64,000 nucleotides of DNA from Stutzerimonas stutzeri KOS6 (lineage in GTDB: Bacteria > Pseudomonadota > Gammaproteobacteria > Pseudomonadales > Pseudomonadaceae): the NCBI RefSeq assembly GCF_000307775.2, contig NZ_KK020676.1, forward strand, positions 1-64,000. Direction: 5' to 3'. The position numbers were made by a program, and so were the translations under genes. A model generated the notes under the pieces. The model was not told the origin of the DNA and did not search any database. It saw only the letters and a program-made list of their open reading frames with translations. This document shows positions 17,235 to 26,123 of this stretch, piece after piece (positions within the stretch are counted from its first letter, which is position 1; each line of letters opens with the position of its first letter).

Positions 17235-17570
17235 ATGATCCGATTGTGTGCGACATCCGACTTGCTCGAGGGCCAGAGCCGAGGCTTCACCCTGGGCGAC
17301 CTGAAACTGTTGGCGGTCCGCAGGGACGGCCAGGCGTACCTCTACGAGAATCGCTGCCCGCACCGTGGCGTGCCGCTGGAATGGTTGCCCGACCGGTTTC
17401 TCGACGACAGCGGCAGCCTGCTTCAATGTGCGACACATGGCGCACTCTTCCTCATCGAGTCGGGCGAATGCGTGGCCGGGCCATGCGCCGGCCAGGCGTT
17501 GCGGCGGCTGGACGCGGTCGAGCAGGACGACAGCATCTGGTTGCAAACCGATCGCCTGCGCGGCAGTTGA
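17235..17570 (+). CDS. Small Rieske [2Fe-2S] protein
   Basis: This 111-residue soluble protein is a single Rieske domain. The cluster ligands are C-P-H in NRCPHRGVPLEW and C-A-T-H in LLQCATHGALFL. It resembles the ferredoxin-like subunits of dioxygenases and the nitrite reductase small subunit, but no oxygenase or reductase is adjacent. ATG 17235 follows a GGAGGGG ribosome-binding sequence. It sits between the divergent hmuU and the downstream dsbD (62 nt away), so its redox partner is unknown. Confidence 0.88.
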   Translation: MIRLCATSDLLEGQSRGFTLGDLKLLAVRRDGQAYLYENRCPHRGVPLEWLPDRFLDDSGSLLQCATHGALFLIESGECVAGPCAGQALRRLDAVEQDDSIWLQTDRLRGS

Positions 17571-17631
17571 ACGCGGGCACCGCGAGCCAGGCTTGGTTAT
17601 CATGCCGCCACCGCTTTACCGTGAGATTGCC

Positions 17632-19404
17632 ATGCGTCGCCTGCTGACCCTGCTGCTCCTGCTCTTCGCAATTCCCGCCAACGCCGGCCTGTTCGACAAC
17701 AAGCCCAGCGTCAGTTTCGGCGGCGCGCTGAACAACAGTGCCGATTTCCTGCCGGTGCGCGAGGCGTTCCGGCTGAGCCTGGTCGAGACGACACCCCAGC
17801 AGATCAGACTTCGCTTCGTCGCAGCCGAAGGCTACTACCTGTATCGCCATCGCTTCGCCTTCCAGGCCAGCGAGGCGGACATCAGGATCGGCGAGGCCCG
17901 ACTACCCGATGGCGTGCCCAAGGTCGACGACTACTTCGGGGAAATCGAAGCCTACTACGGCATCATCGATATCGAACTGCCGGTGACCAACCCGGACAAC
18001 CGCCCCTTCGTCCTGCAGGTTTCCTATCAAGGCTGTGCCGACAAGGGGCTGTGCTATCCGCCCGAGACCGAGTCGATCCCCATCGGCGAGGGTGCCGCCC
18101 CGCCAACCACAGCCGCGACGCCCGGCCAGGCGACCGAGCGCGAACTGTCCTGGCGATCCATTGCCTTGTTCTTCCTCGCCGGTCTCGGCCTGACGTTCAC
18201 GCCCTGCGTACTGCCAATGCTGCCGATCCTCACTGGCGTGGTCCTGCGCGATCAGCCAGGCGGAACGCGCAGCCTGCTCCTGTCGCTGGCGTACGTTTTG
18301 CCTATGGCCGGCGGATTCGCCGTACTGGGCGCCTTGATGGGCGTGTTCGGCGCGGAACTGAATCTGCAGGCTCGCCTACAGTCACCCTGGGTCCTGGTGC
18401 CCTTCGCACTGTTCTTCGTCGCGTTCGCGCTGTCGATGTTCGGCGTGTTCGAATTGCGTCTGCCGCAGGCGCTGAGCAGCCGCCTGGACCGCCTCGCTGG
18501 CAGCGCGCGCGGAGGCTCGTTCACCGGCGCGGCGCTGCTCGGCGCAATCTCCAGCCTGCTAGTGTCGCCATGCGTTTCGGCGCCCCTGGCCGGTGCGCTG
18601 CTCTACATCAGCGCCAGTGGCGACGCACTGGGCGGCGGGTTGAAGTTGTTCGCGCTGGGCCTGGGCATGGGGGCACCGCTGGTGCTGTTCGCCACTGGCG
18701 GCGGCGCGCTGCTGCCCAAGAGCGGCCCCTGGATGGTGAACGTGCGCAATACCTTCGGCGTACTGTTGCTGGCCGTCGCGGTATGGATGCTCGAGCGCGT
18801 CCTGCCCGGCCCGATCGCGCTGGCCCTGTGGGGCCTGCTGGCCGCAGGCAGCGCGCTGTTTCTCGGCACTCTGGAACTCACCGACAAGTCGCCGCGCCAG
18901 AAGCTCGCCCAATTGCTGGGGCTGGCCCTGCTGGTCTATGCGTTGGCGGCCTGGGTCGGTGCGCTGCAGGGCGGCTCCGATCCACTCAGGCCACTGCCCA
19001 CTGCCGTTCATTCGGTGCCAGGCGATCCGTCGAGCGAAGGCTGGCACAGCATATCGACGCCCGCCGAGCTCGACGCCCAGCTGTCCGCTGCACGTGCCGC
19101 CGGTCAACCGTTGATACTCGACTGGTACGCCGACTGGTGCATCAGCTGCAAGGTCATCGAGCGGGAAGTCTTCGCCGACCCACGGATTGCACCACGTCTA
19201 GCCGACTATCGCCTGATCCGCTTCGACATCACCGAAAGCAACGCCGCCCAGCGCAGCCTGTTGGACCGCTACAAGCTGTTCGGACCGCCGGCCATCCTGT
19301 TCTTCGATCGCAGCGGGGACGAGTTGAGCGAGGTCCGGGTGATCGGCGAGATCGACGCCGCCGGCTTTGGCGAACGCCTGGATCAGGCCGCGACGCTGCT
19401 CTAG
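17632..19404 (+). CDS. dsbD: Thiol:disulfide interchange protein DsbD
   Basis: This 590-residue inner-membrane protein carries reducing power from cytoplasmic thioredoxin to periplasmic DsbC/DsbG and cytochrome maturation factors. Layout: signal peptide (MRRLLTLLLLLFAIPANA); N-terminal DsbD-alpha domain with Cys pair in YQGCADKGLCYPP; eight-helix core with the membrane Cys residues (TFTPCVLPMLPIL, SSLLVSPCVSAPL); and C-terminal thioredoxin domain with CISC at residues 503-506 (DWYADWCISCK). All six redox cysteines appear present. It is the dipZ-type copy that precedes aroQ-accBC, as in P. aeruginosa. Confidence 0.95.
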   Translation: MRRLLTLLLLLFAIPANAGLFDNKPSVSFGGALNNSADFLPVREAFRLSLVETTPQQIRLRFVAAEGYYLYRHRFAFQASEADIRIGEARLPDGVPKVDDYFGEIEAYYGIIDIELPVTNPDNRPFVLQVSYQGCADKGLCYPPETESIPIGEGAAPPTTAATPGQATERELSWRSIALFFLAGLGLTFTPCVLPMLPILTGVVLRDQPGGTRSLLLSLAYVLPMAGGFAVLGALMGVFGAELNLQARLQSPWVLVPFALFFVAFALSMFGVFELRLPQALSSRLDRLAGSARGGSFTGAALLGAISSLLVSPCVSAPLAGALLYISASGDALGGGLKLFALGLGMGAPLVLFATGGGALLPKSGPWMVNVRNTFGVLLLAVAVWMLERVLPGPIALALWGLLAAGSALFLGTLELTDKSPRQKLAQLLGLALLVYALAAWVGALQGGSDPLRPLPTAVHSVPGDPSSEGWHSISTPAELDAQLSAARAAGQPLILDWYADWCISCKVIEREVFADPRIAPRLADYRLIRFDITESNAAQRSLLDRYKLFGPPAILFFDRSGDELSEVRVIGEIDAAGFGERLDQAATLL

Positions 19405-19610
19405 CACCGGCTCTCGGCCACGGCGGCAGCGGCCGTCATCGCGACCACCGACGCCGCCGCATCATTGCGGCAATCTCCAGACATAATGCGGGCATTTACC
19501 GCGATCGCGACATGACTGGACAGTCAGCCCATGCTTGGGGCATAGTTTTTCCTTTCTCGCCACCCAGCCTGTAGCGCGGGTCGGCGCACCTAGAAAAACA
19601 AGGAACATGC

Positions 19611-20054
19611 ATGGCCACGTTTCTGGTCCTCCACGGCCCGAACCTCAATCTGCTCGGTACCCGCGAGCCAGGCGTCTACGGCGCCGTCACGCTGGCCCAG
19701 ATCAATCAGGATCTGGAGCAGCGCGCCCGCGATGCCGGACATCATCTGCTGCACCTGCAGTCGAACGCCGAATACGAGCTGATCGAACGCATCCATGCCG
19801 CGCGCAGCGAAGGCGTCGACTTCATCCTGATCAATCCCGCAGCCTTCACGCACACCAGCGTCGCGTTACGTGACGCATTGCTGGCCGTGAGCATCCCATT
19901 CATCGAAGTGCACCTGTCCAACGTGCACAAACGTGAACCTTTCCGCCATCACTCCTATTTCTCCGACGTAGCGGTAGGGGTGATCTGCGGCCTTGGCGCC
20001 AGCGGCTACCGGCTGGCCTTGGAGGCCGCCCTGGAACAACTCGCTGCTTCCTGA
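19611..20054 (+). CDS. aroQ: Type II 3-dehydroquinate dehydratase
   Basis: This 147-residue cytosolic dodecamer-forming enzyme catalyses step three of the shikimate pathway, dehydrating 3-dehydroquinate. Family motifs: [18 protein letters not shown] (catalytic Arg and lid Tyr), [17 protein letters not shown], and [17 protein letters not shown] with the catalytic His. The gene precedes accB by 70 nt, the usual pseudomonad aroQ-accB-accC order. A CA-rich stretch AAAAACAA (19594-19601) overlaps the ribosome-binding region, which could be a Crc/Hfq target. Confidence 0.97.
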   Translation: MATFLVLHGPNLNLLGTREPGVYGAVTLAQINQDLEQRARDAGHHLLHLQSNAEYELIERIHAARSEGVDFILINPAAFTHTSVALRDALLAVSIPFIEVHLSNVHKREPFRHHSYFSDVAVGVICGLGASGYRLALEAALEQLAAS

Positions 20055-20124
20055 GGGACACCACCGAGTGTCTTGAAGAAGCGAGCAGCAATGCCCTTTG
20101 AACTTACCTGGGAGTCAATGCTTC

Positions 20125-20580
20125 ATGGATATTCGCAAAGTCAAGAAACTGATCGAACTGCTGGAAGAGTCCGGTATCGACGAACTGGAAATCCACGAGG
20201 GTGAAGAGTCGGTACGCATCAGCCGCCACAGCAAGCAGGTCGCGATGCAGCAGCCGATCTACGCTCAGGCTCCGGCCGCACCGGCACCCGCCCCGGTAGC
20301 TGCTGCCCCGGTTGCCGACGCTGCGCCCGCCGCGCCCAAGCTGAACGGCAATGTGGTCCGCTCGCCGATGGTCGGCACCTTCTACCGTGCATCCTCGCCG
20401 GAATCCAAGGCGTTCGTCGAAGTCGGTCAGAGCGTTAAGAAAGGCGACATCCTCTGCATCGTCGAAGCCATGAAGATGATGAACCACATCGAGGCCGAGA
20501 TCAGCGGCACCATCGAATCCATCCTGGTGGAGAATGGTCAGCCGGTCGAATACGACCAGCCGCTGTTCACCATCGTTTGA
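20125..20580 (+). CDS. accB: Biotin carboxyl carrier protein of acetyl-CoA carboxylase
   Basis: This 151-residue carrier subunit has a conserved N-terminal dimer helix ([20 protein letters not shown]), a Pro/Ala-rich flexible linker (about 55-80) and a biotinyl domain with the EAMKMMN motif. Lys117 is the biotinylated residue. It shuttles CO2 from AccC to AccA/AccD for malonyl-CoA, the first step of fatty acid synthesis. ATG 20125 fits the family start. The upstream in-frame codons from 20098 are leader only. accC starts 17 nt after the stop. Confidence 0.97.
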   Translation: MDIRKVKKLIELLEESGIDELEIHEGEESVRISRHSKQVAMQQPIYAQAPAAPAPAPVAAAPVADAAPAAPKLNGNVVRSPMVGTFYRASSPESKAFVEVGQSVKKGDILCIVEAMKMMNHIEAEISGTIESILVENGQPVEYDQPLFTIV

Positions 20581-20597
20581 ACCGCGGAGAGCCAGCG

Positions 20598-21947
20598 ATG
20601 TTGGAAAAAGTACTGATCGCCAACCGCGGCGAGATCGCCCTTCGAGTCCTGCGCGCATGCAAGGAACTGGGCATCAAGACCGTGGCGGTGCACTCCACTG
20701 CCGACCGTGACCTGATGCACGTGTCGCTGGCCGACGAGTCCGTGTGCATCGGCCCGGCCTCTTCCGCCCAGTCGTACCTGAGCATCCCGGCGCTCATCGC
20801 CGCCGCCGAGGTAACAGGGGCCGATGGCATCCATCCCGGCTACGGCTTCCTCGCCGAAAATGCCGACTTCGCCGAACAGGTGGAGAAATCCGGCTTTACC
20901 TTCATCGGCCCGACCGCAGACGTCATTCGCCTGATGGGCGACAAGGTGTCCGCCAAGGACGCGATGAAGCAGGCCGGCGTACCGACCGTACCCGGCTCCG
21001 ACGGCCCGCTGCCGGAAGACGAGCAGGAAGCACTGCGCATCGCCCGCGAGGTGGGTTATCCGGTGATCATCAAGGCCGCCGGTGGCGGTGGTGGTCGCGG
21101 CATGCGCGTGGTGCACAAGGAAGAGGACCTGATCGCCTCGGCCAAGCTGACCCGCAACGAAGCCGGCGCAGCCTTCGGCAATCCGATGGTTTACCTCGAG
21201 AAGTTCCTGACCAACCCGCGCCACGTGGAAATCCAGGTGCTGGCCGACGGCCAAGGTAACGCCATCCACCTGGGGGATCGCGACTGCTCGCTGCAGCGCC
21301 GCCACCAGAAGGTGATCGAGGAAGCCCCCGCCCCGCTGATCGACGAAGAAGCCCGCCGCAAGGTCCAGGCCCGCTGCGTCAAGGCCTGTATCGACATTGG
21401 CTACCGTGGCGCCGGCACCTTCGAGTTCCTCTATGAAGACGGCAACTTCTACTTCATCGAGATGAACACCCGCGTGCAGGTCGAGCACCCCGTTACCGAG
21501 ATGGTCACCGGCATCGACATCGTCAAGGAGATGCTGCTGATCGGCGGCGGCCAGAAGCTGTCGTTCAAGCAGGAAGACGTCGTCATTCGCGGCCATGCCG
21601 TCGAATGCCGCATCAACGCCGAAGACCCGCGCACCTTCATGCCCAGCCCGGGCAAGGTGAAGCACTTCCACGCCCCGGGCGGCAATGGTGTGCGCGTCGA
21701 CTCGCACCTGTACGACGGCTACACGGTACCGCCGCACTACGACTCGCTGATCGGCAAGCTGATCACCTTCGGCGCCACCCGCGACGAGGCCATGGGCCGC
21801 ATGCGCAATGCCCTGGACGAACTGATCGTAGACGGCATCAAGACCAACGCCCCGCTGCACCGCGACCTGGTTCGCGATCCAGGCTTCTGCAAGGGCGGCG
21901 TCAACATCCATTACCTGGAGAAGAAACTGGGTATGGACAAGCACTAA
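20598..21947 (+). CDS. accC: Biotin carboxylase subunit of acetyl-CoA carboxylase
   Basis: This 449-residue ATP-grasp enzyme carboxylates the biotin on AccB with bicarbonate and ATP. Visible motifs: [20 protein letters not shown] (preATP-grasp fold), the glycine-rich ATP loop [31 protein letters not shown], and the active-site segment [19 protein letters not shown]. Length is the usual 447-450. It is the last gene of aroQ-accB-accC. A seven-fold GCTGCAA tandem repeat starts at the base right after its stop codon. Confidence 0.98.
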   Translation: MLEKVLIANRGEIALRVLRACKELGIKTVAVHSTADRDLMHVSLADESVCIGPASSAQSYLSIPALIAAAEVTGADGIHPGYGFLAENADFAEQVEKSGFTFIGPTADVIRLMGDKVSAKDAMKQAGVPTVPGSDGPLPEDEQEALRIAREVGYPVIIKAAGGGGGRGMRVVHKEEDLIASAKLTRNEAGAAFGNPMVYLEKFLTNPRHVEIQVLADGQGNAIHLGDRDCSLQRRHQKVIEEAPAPLIDEEARRKVQARCVKACIDIGYRGAGTFEFLYEDGNFYFIEMNTRVQVEHPVTEMVTGIDIVKEMLLIGGGQKLSFKQEDVVIRGHAVECRINAEDPRTFMPSPGKVKHFHAPGGNGVRVDSHLYDGYTVPPHYDSLIGKLITFGATRDEAMGRMRNALDELIVDGIKTNAPLHRDLVRDPGFCKGGVNIHYLEKKLGMDKH

Positions 21948-21999
21948 GCTGCAAGCTGCAAGCTGCAAGCTGCAAGCTGCAAGCTGCAAGCTGCAAGCT
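21948..21999 (+). repeat. Seven tandem copies of GCTGCAA
   Basis: Seven perfect head-to-tail copies of the 7-mer GCTGCAA (21948-21996) end in a partial GCT. The array begins directly after the accC TAA. Such arrays can expand or contract by replication slippage. The unit resembles the AGCTTGAAGCT-type sequence found again at 22044-22081 on the other side of the terminator. Confidence 0.9.
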
Positions 22000-22015
22000 T
22001 ATGATGCACACCTCT

Positions 22016-22043
22016 GGAGCGGCCTCGGCCGCTCCTTCTTTTT
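22016..22043 (+). terminator. Rho-independent terminator of the accBC operon
   Basis: A perfect 9-bp stem GGAGCGGCC / GGCCGCTCC with a 2-nt TC turn (22016-22035) is followed by TTCTTTTT. Confidence 0.88.
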
Positions 22044-22081
22044 ATTCTTGCAGCTTGAGGCTTGAAGCTTGAAGCTGCTCC
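22044..22081. repeat. GCTTGAAGCTTGAAG-type repeat
   Basis: Short direct repeats of the form GCTTGAAG / GCTTGAGG lie between the terminator and prmA. Together with 21948-21999 they bracket the terminator in opposite arrangement (CTTGCAGC versus GCTGCAAG), so the whole segment could fold into an outer hairpin around the terminator. Confidence 0.6.
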
Positions 22082-22096
22082 CTAAGGGAGCCTCCC

Positions 22097-22978
22097 ATGT
22101 CCTGGCTGCAGATTCGACTCGCCATCACCCCCGATCAGGCCGAAGCGCTGGAAGACCAGCTGCTGGATCTCGGTGCGGTTTCCGTGACCTTCATGGACGC
22201 CGAGGACCAGCCGATCTTCGAGCCGGACCTCAACACCACCCCGCTGTGGTCGCACACACACCTGCTGGCATTGTTCGAAGCCGACACCGACCCGGACGCC
22301 CTGCTCGCCCATCTTCAACTGTTGCGCGGCGGCGAGTTGCCCGAGCATCAGGTCGAGGTGATCGAAGACCAGGATTGGGAACGCAGCTGGATGGACAACT
22401 TCCAGCCGATGCGCTTCGGCCGCCGCCTGTGGATCGTGCCGAGCTGGCATGCCGCGCCGGAACCGGATGCCGTCAACCTGCTGCTCGACCCCGGCCTGGC
22501 GTTCGGCACGGGCACCCACCCCACCACCGCGCTGTGCCTCGAGTGGCTGGATGGCCAGCACCTCGACGGGCAAACGCTGCTGGACTTCGGCTGCGGCTCG
22601 GGGATTCTTGCCATTGCCGGCCTGCTGCTGGGCGCCGCTCACGCGGTCGGCACCGATATCGATATCCAGGCTCTGGAAGCCTCGCGCGACAATGCAGTGC
22701 GCAACGGCATCGGCGAGCAGCGCTTCGCGCTCTACCTGCCGGAACAACTGGCACCACAGCCGGCCGATATCGTGGTCGCGAACATACTCGCCGGCCCGCT
22801 GGTTACGCTGGCGCCCCGCATCACAGCACTGGTCAAGCCGGGCGGGCGTCTGGCGCTCTCCGGCGTTCTCGCCGAGCAGGCCGAAGAAGTTCGTGCGGCC
22901 TACGAACAAGCATTCGAACTCGACCCGACCGCCGAGAAGGATGGCTGGGTACGCATCAGCGGCGTGCGCCGCGCCTGA
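22097..22978 (+). CDS. prmA: Ribosomal protein L11 methyltransferase
   Basis: This 293-residue cytosolic AdoMet enzyme trimethylates L11 at several amino groups. An N-terminal L11-binding domain (about 1-100, [20 protein letters not shown]) precedes a Rossmann domain with the motif [16 protein letters not shown], the conserved [15 protein letters not shown], and catalytic-region [15 protein letters not shown] (family N-I-L-x-x-P-L). The ribosome-binding sequence AGGGAG lies just before ATG 22097. Length matches E. coli PrmA. Confidence 0.97.
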   Translation: MSWLQIRLAITPDQAEALEDQLLDLGAVSVTFMDAEDQPIFEPDLNTTPLWSHTHLLALFEADTDPDALLAHLQLLRGGELPEHQVEVIEDQDWERSWMDNFQPMRFGRRLWIVPSWHAAPEPDAVNLLLDPGLAFGTGTHPTTALCLEWLDGQHLDGQTLLDFGCGSGILAIAGLLLGAAHAVGTDIDIQALEASRDNAVRNGIGEQRFALYLPEQLAPQPADIVVANILAGPLVTLAPRITALVKPGGRLALSGVLAEQAEEVRAAYEQAFELDPTAEKDGWVRISGVRRA

Positions 22979-23082
22979 GCTTGCGACGCTGTCCGCACGG
23001 TTGCGCGCCAGCGCCTGCCAATCACTGCCGCTGGCCGACCCGCATGCGCTAGACTAGCCGGCACATTCGCGCGGAACCACGC

Positions 23083-24318
23083 ATGACCAGCTTCATCACC
23101 CAGTGCCCCCACTGCAGCACCCGCTTTCGCATCGGCCGCAGCCAGCTTCGCGCTGCGCGTGGAGCAGTCCGTTGCGGGGCCTGCCTTCAGGTGTTCAATG
23201 CTGCCCACCAGTTGCTGCGCGATGAGCTCGACCCGACCCGCCCCCTGAGCACGCCACCCGCGGCCCGCAGTGTGTTGCCCCCGGAGCAGAGCGCCAGGCC
23301 AGCGGACGTCACCCCTGTATCGCACACACCGGATGACACGCTGTGGATCCATGACGACCTGGATCTGGACAGCCTTGACCTCGACGAAGAACTGGCCAAG
23401 CTGGAGCGCCAGGAGCGCGAGCTGTCGAACGACCTGAACGCGCCGGAACGCGACGACGGCACCGCCCTGCCCCTCGAGGCGCAGCCTGCTGCCGCAGCCA
23501 GACTCGACGAAAACCGGACCGAACCCCTGCCCGTCGAGCGGAGCGCCACGCAGCCCTCCGCGAGCCGGAGCGACGACACGGTCACCTTTGCACCGGTCAC
23601 CGCGGATGCGCCCCAGCAACCGGCCCCACTGGCGATGAATGCCCGCCCGCTGTCCGCTGCCAGGGCGCAACAGGCGCATAACGAGCGGATCGAGCCGCAA
23701 CTGGTGCTAGCGGAACGCGAGCCGCAACCTGCCGAAGCGGTCGCGCCCCTGCTACACGAACCGGACCTGCGCGAGGAACCGCTGTTCGAACTTGACGACG
23801 AGCCGCTGCAACTGGACTGGCAGGAGCGCAAGAGCCCATGGCCACGCCGGCTTGGCTGGGGCCTCCTGAACCTTCTTGCGTTGCTCGCGCTGGGCGCCCA
23901 GTACGTCATGTACAACTACGACGCGCTGTCACGACAGGCCGAGTATCGCCCGTGGTTCGAGCGGATCTGTCCGACGCTGGGCTGCGAACTGCCGGCATTG
24001 GTCGACATCTCGCAGATCAAGAGTAGCAACCTGATCGTGCGCAGCCATCCGGACTTCACCGGAGCACTGGTGGTCGACGCGATCCTTTACAACCGCGCCG
24101 CCTTCGCGCAGCCCTTTCCGCTGCTGGAGATCCGCTTTGCCGACCTGAACGGCAAACTGCTCGCCAGCCGCAGCTTCAAGCCCAGCGAGTACCTGTCCGG
24201 CGAAATGGCCGGCCAGGCGCAGATGCCACCCCAGGTTCCGATCCACATTGCGCTGGACATTCTCGATCCGGGCGCGAAAGCGGTGAACTACAGCCTGAGC
24301 TTCCACTCCCCGGAGTGA
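23083..24318 (+). CDS. Zinc-ribbon DUF3426 membrane protein
   Basis: This 411-residue protein starts with an MJ0042-type zinc ribbon (CPHC at about 7-10 and CGAC at about 31-34). A long acidic, low-complexity middle part with many Glu/Arg/Pro follows (about 45-245). One transmembrane helix lies near residue 255 (LGWGLLNLLALLALGAQYV), and the C-terminal DUF3426 domain, probably periplasmic, covers about 275-411. Function is unknown. Position between prmA and dusB-fis is conserved in pseudomonads as I recall, which may mean a link to translation or growth control, but that is speculation. Confidence 0.88.
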   Translation: MTSFITQCPHCSTRFRIGRSQLRAARGAVRCGACLQVFNAAHQLLRDELDPTRPLSTPPAARSVLPPEQSARPADVTPVSHTPDDTLWIHDDLDLDSLDLDEELAKLERQERELSNDLNAPERDDGTALPLEAQPAAAARLDENRTEPLPVERSATQPSASRSDDTVTFAPVTADAPQQPAPLAMNARPLSAARAQQAHNERIEPQLVLAEREPQPAEAVAPLLHEPDLREEPLFELDDEPLQLDWQERKSPWPRRLGWGLLNLLALLALGAQYVMYNYDALSRQAEYRPWFERICPTLGCELPALVDISQIKSSNLIVRSHPDFTGALVVDAILYNRAAFAQPFPLLEIRFADLNGKLLASRSFKPSEYLSGEMAGQAQMPPQVPIHIALDILDPGAKAVNYSLSFHSPE

Positions 24319-24431
24319 CGCGATGCCATCCCAGCAAGATCAGACCCGCGACCATTCGACGAGTCGCCGGTCAGGGCCGGCAAACTCCTGGCGATAAGCC
24401 CGGCGCTGTTCAGAATTTGTTCAAAACAGCC

Positions 24432-24460
24432 TTTAACCCGTCATGCGGAGCGGGTATTAT
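24432..24460 (+). promoter_or_regulatory. Sigma-70 promoter for dusB-fis
   Basis: TTTAAC (24432-24437), a 17-nt spacer and TATTAT (24455-24460) make a near-consensus promoter. The transcript would start near 24467 and have a leader of about 250 nt before dusB. fis operons are usually under strong growth-rate control. The discriminator here (GCCCACCC) is GC-rich, which agrees with that. Confidence 0.6.
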
Positions 24461-24494
24461 GCCCACCCTTTTTTGTAGTCCCGATCGACCAAAG

Positions 24495-24700
24495 AACCTG
24501 TTCAGGATCTGCTGCGCGTCGGCCCTGCTGCGTTAAAACAGGCTTGGAATGCTCATTACATCAGTAAAGTCGCCCGCGACTCCGACCATTCCTCGCCTGT
24601 TGATTCGCTGGTGCTCATCCTTCGGCTGTTTCTCCCGTTGGTCGTTGCGCCTTGCAGGACGCTAGCTCGCTAGTTCGTACAGGCTCTAACAAGCAGGCCC
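24495..24700. repeat. Probable dispersed intergenic element in the dusB leader
   Basis: The 5' part contains opposed copies of a CCTGTT/AACAGG motif (AACCTGTTCAGGATCTGCTG and TTAAAACAGGCTTGGAATGC), then ATGCTCATTACATCAGTAAA. From memory, similar AATGCTCATTACA..AGTAAA segments occur in many Pseudomonas intergenic regions, so I read it as a repeat-type element and not a gene. No coding sequence is supported here. This is a low-certainty call made without a search. Confidence 0.4.
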
Positions 24701-24716
24701 CAAGCAGGGAATCTTC

Positions 24717-25730
24717 ATGTCAGCGGTACGCATCGGCCCTTACACCTTGACGAACCGGTTGATCCTCGCGCCCATGGCGGGTGTGACCGACCAGCCGTTC
24801 CGCCAGTTGTGCCGCCGCTTCGGCGCAGCCCTGGTGGTCTCGGAAATGCTCACCAGCGACGTGCGCCTGTGGAACAGTCGCAAGTCGCGCCTGCGCATAC
24901 CGCACGCCGACGAGCCCGAACCGCGCTCGGTGCAGATCGCCGGTGGCGACCCGCAGATGCTGGCCGAGGCCGCACGGCGCAACGTGGAGCTGGGTGCGCA
25001 GATCATCGACATCAACATGGGTTGCCCGGCCAAGAAGGTCTGCAACAAGGCCGCCGGCTCGGCGCTGATGCGTGACGAGCAACTGGTCACGCAGATCCTC
25101 GAAGCCGTGATCGGTGCCGTGGACGTCCCGGTGACGCTGAAGATTCGTACGGGTTGGGACCGGCAGAACAAGAACGGCCTGGCTGTCGCCCGCATTGCCG
25201 AGCAGTCCGGCATCGCCGCGCTTGCCGTTCACGGCCGGACACGCGCCGACCTGTACACCGGCGATGCCGAATACGACACCATCGCCGCCATCAAGCAGGC
25301 AGTGTCGATCCCGGTGTTCGCCAATGGCGACATCGATTCGCCGCACAAGGCCGCCCAGGTACTGCGGGCAACCGGAGCGGATGGCCTGCTGATCGGCCGT
25401 GCGGCGCAGGGTCGCCCGTGGATCTTTCGCGAAGTGGAGCATTATCTGCGCACCGGCGAGCTGCTGGCGGCGCCGACGCTGGACGAGATCGAAGGCACCC
25501 TGCTCGAGCATGTGCAGGCGCTGCATGAATTCTATGGCGAGGTGATGGGAGTCCGTATCGCCCGCAAGCACGTGGGCTGGTATCTCGCAACACTGCCGGG
25601 CGCGGGGGACTTCCGCACCCGTTTCAATCATCTGGAAGACAGGGATGCACAGGGCCTCAGCATTCGGCAGTTCTTTGCCGAACAACGCTCAGGGCCTGGC
25701 TCGGTGGATGGAACAGAGGTGGCCGCATGA
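24717..25730 (+). CDS. dusB: tRNA-dihydrouridine synthase B
   Basis: This 337-residue FMN-dependent enzyme reduces specific uridines in the tRNA D-loop. The TIM-barrel start [19 protein letters not shown] binds FMN. The catalytic Cys lies in [19 protein letters not shown], and [17 protein letters not shown] and [10 protein letters not shown] are standard family segments. A helical C-terminal domain binds tRNA. The start of fis overlaps the dusB stop (25727-25730), giving the classic dusB-fis operon. Confidence 0.97.
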   Translation: MSAVRIGPYTLTNRLILAPMAGVTDQPFRQLCRRFGAALVVSEMLTSDVRLWNSRKSRLRIPHADEPEPRSVQIAGGDPQMLAEAARRNVELGAQIIDINMGCPAKKVCNKAAGSALMRDEQLVTQILEAVIGAVDVPVTLKIRTGWDRQNKNGLAVARIAEQSGIAALAVHGRTRADLYTGDAEYDTIAAIKQAVSIPVFANGDIDSPHKAAQVLRATGADGLLIGRAAQGRPWIFREVEHYLRTGELLAAPTLDEIEGTLLEHVQALHEFYGEVMGVRIARKHVGWYLATLPGAGDFRTRFNHLEDRDAQGLSIRQFFAEQRSGPGSVDGTEVAA

Positions 25731-26047
25731 CGCTGTTGAATGAAACATTGGTAAGTGGAACAACATCCGTGAGTGACAACCTGAACCTCAAGCAGCACCT
25801 GAACACGCCGAGCGAAGCGGGGCAGACGCTGCGAGGCAGCGTCGAGAAAGCGCTGCACAACTATTTCGCCCGCCTCGAAGGTGCCGACGTCACGGACGTT
25901 TACAACCTCGTACTCTCCGAAGTGGAAGCACCACTGCTGGAAACCGTGATGCACTACGTCAAGGGCAACCAGACCAAGGCTTCCGAGCTGCTGGGCCTGA
26001 ACCGCGGCACCCTGCGCAAGAAACTCAAACAGTACGACCTGCTCTGA
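25727..26047 (+). CDS. fis: DNA-binding protein Fis
   Basis: This 106-residue nucleoid-associated protein has an N-terminal flexible beta-hairpin arm and a C-terminal helix-turn-helix ([20 protein letters not shown]), nearly identical to the E. coli recognition region. Fis bends DNA and activates rRNA promoters during fast growth. The first 12 or so residues are extra compared with E. coli, so translation might begin a little downstream. It is coupled to dusB by a 4-nt ATGA overlap. Confidence 0.97.
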   Translation: MTLLNETLVSGTTSVSDNLNLKQHLNTPSEAGQTLRGSVEKALHNYFARLEGADVTDVYNLVLSEVEAPLLETVMHYVKGNQTKASELLGLNRGTLRKKLKQYDLL

Positions 26048-26123
26048 CGCGGCAGCTGGCAGGCGCGGCTGTCCGCACCTGCCGGTTTCGCGGACTCAAG
26101 CCTGTAGCCTCTAGGAACCGTCA

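Noticed and set aside
18051-19574. 507-codon overlapping frame within dsbD
   Set aside because: Arg-rich out-of-frame reading of dsbD, whose six redox Cys residues fix the true frame.
20538-21989. 483-codon open frame antisense to accC
   Set aside because: Shadow of accC; its N-terminal [14 protein letters not shown] is simply the translated GCTGCAA tandem repeat.
21948-21999. Tandem GCTGCAA array considered as a CRISPR
   Set aside because: Units are only 7 bp with no spacers and no cas genes.
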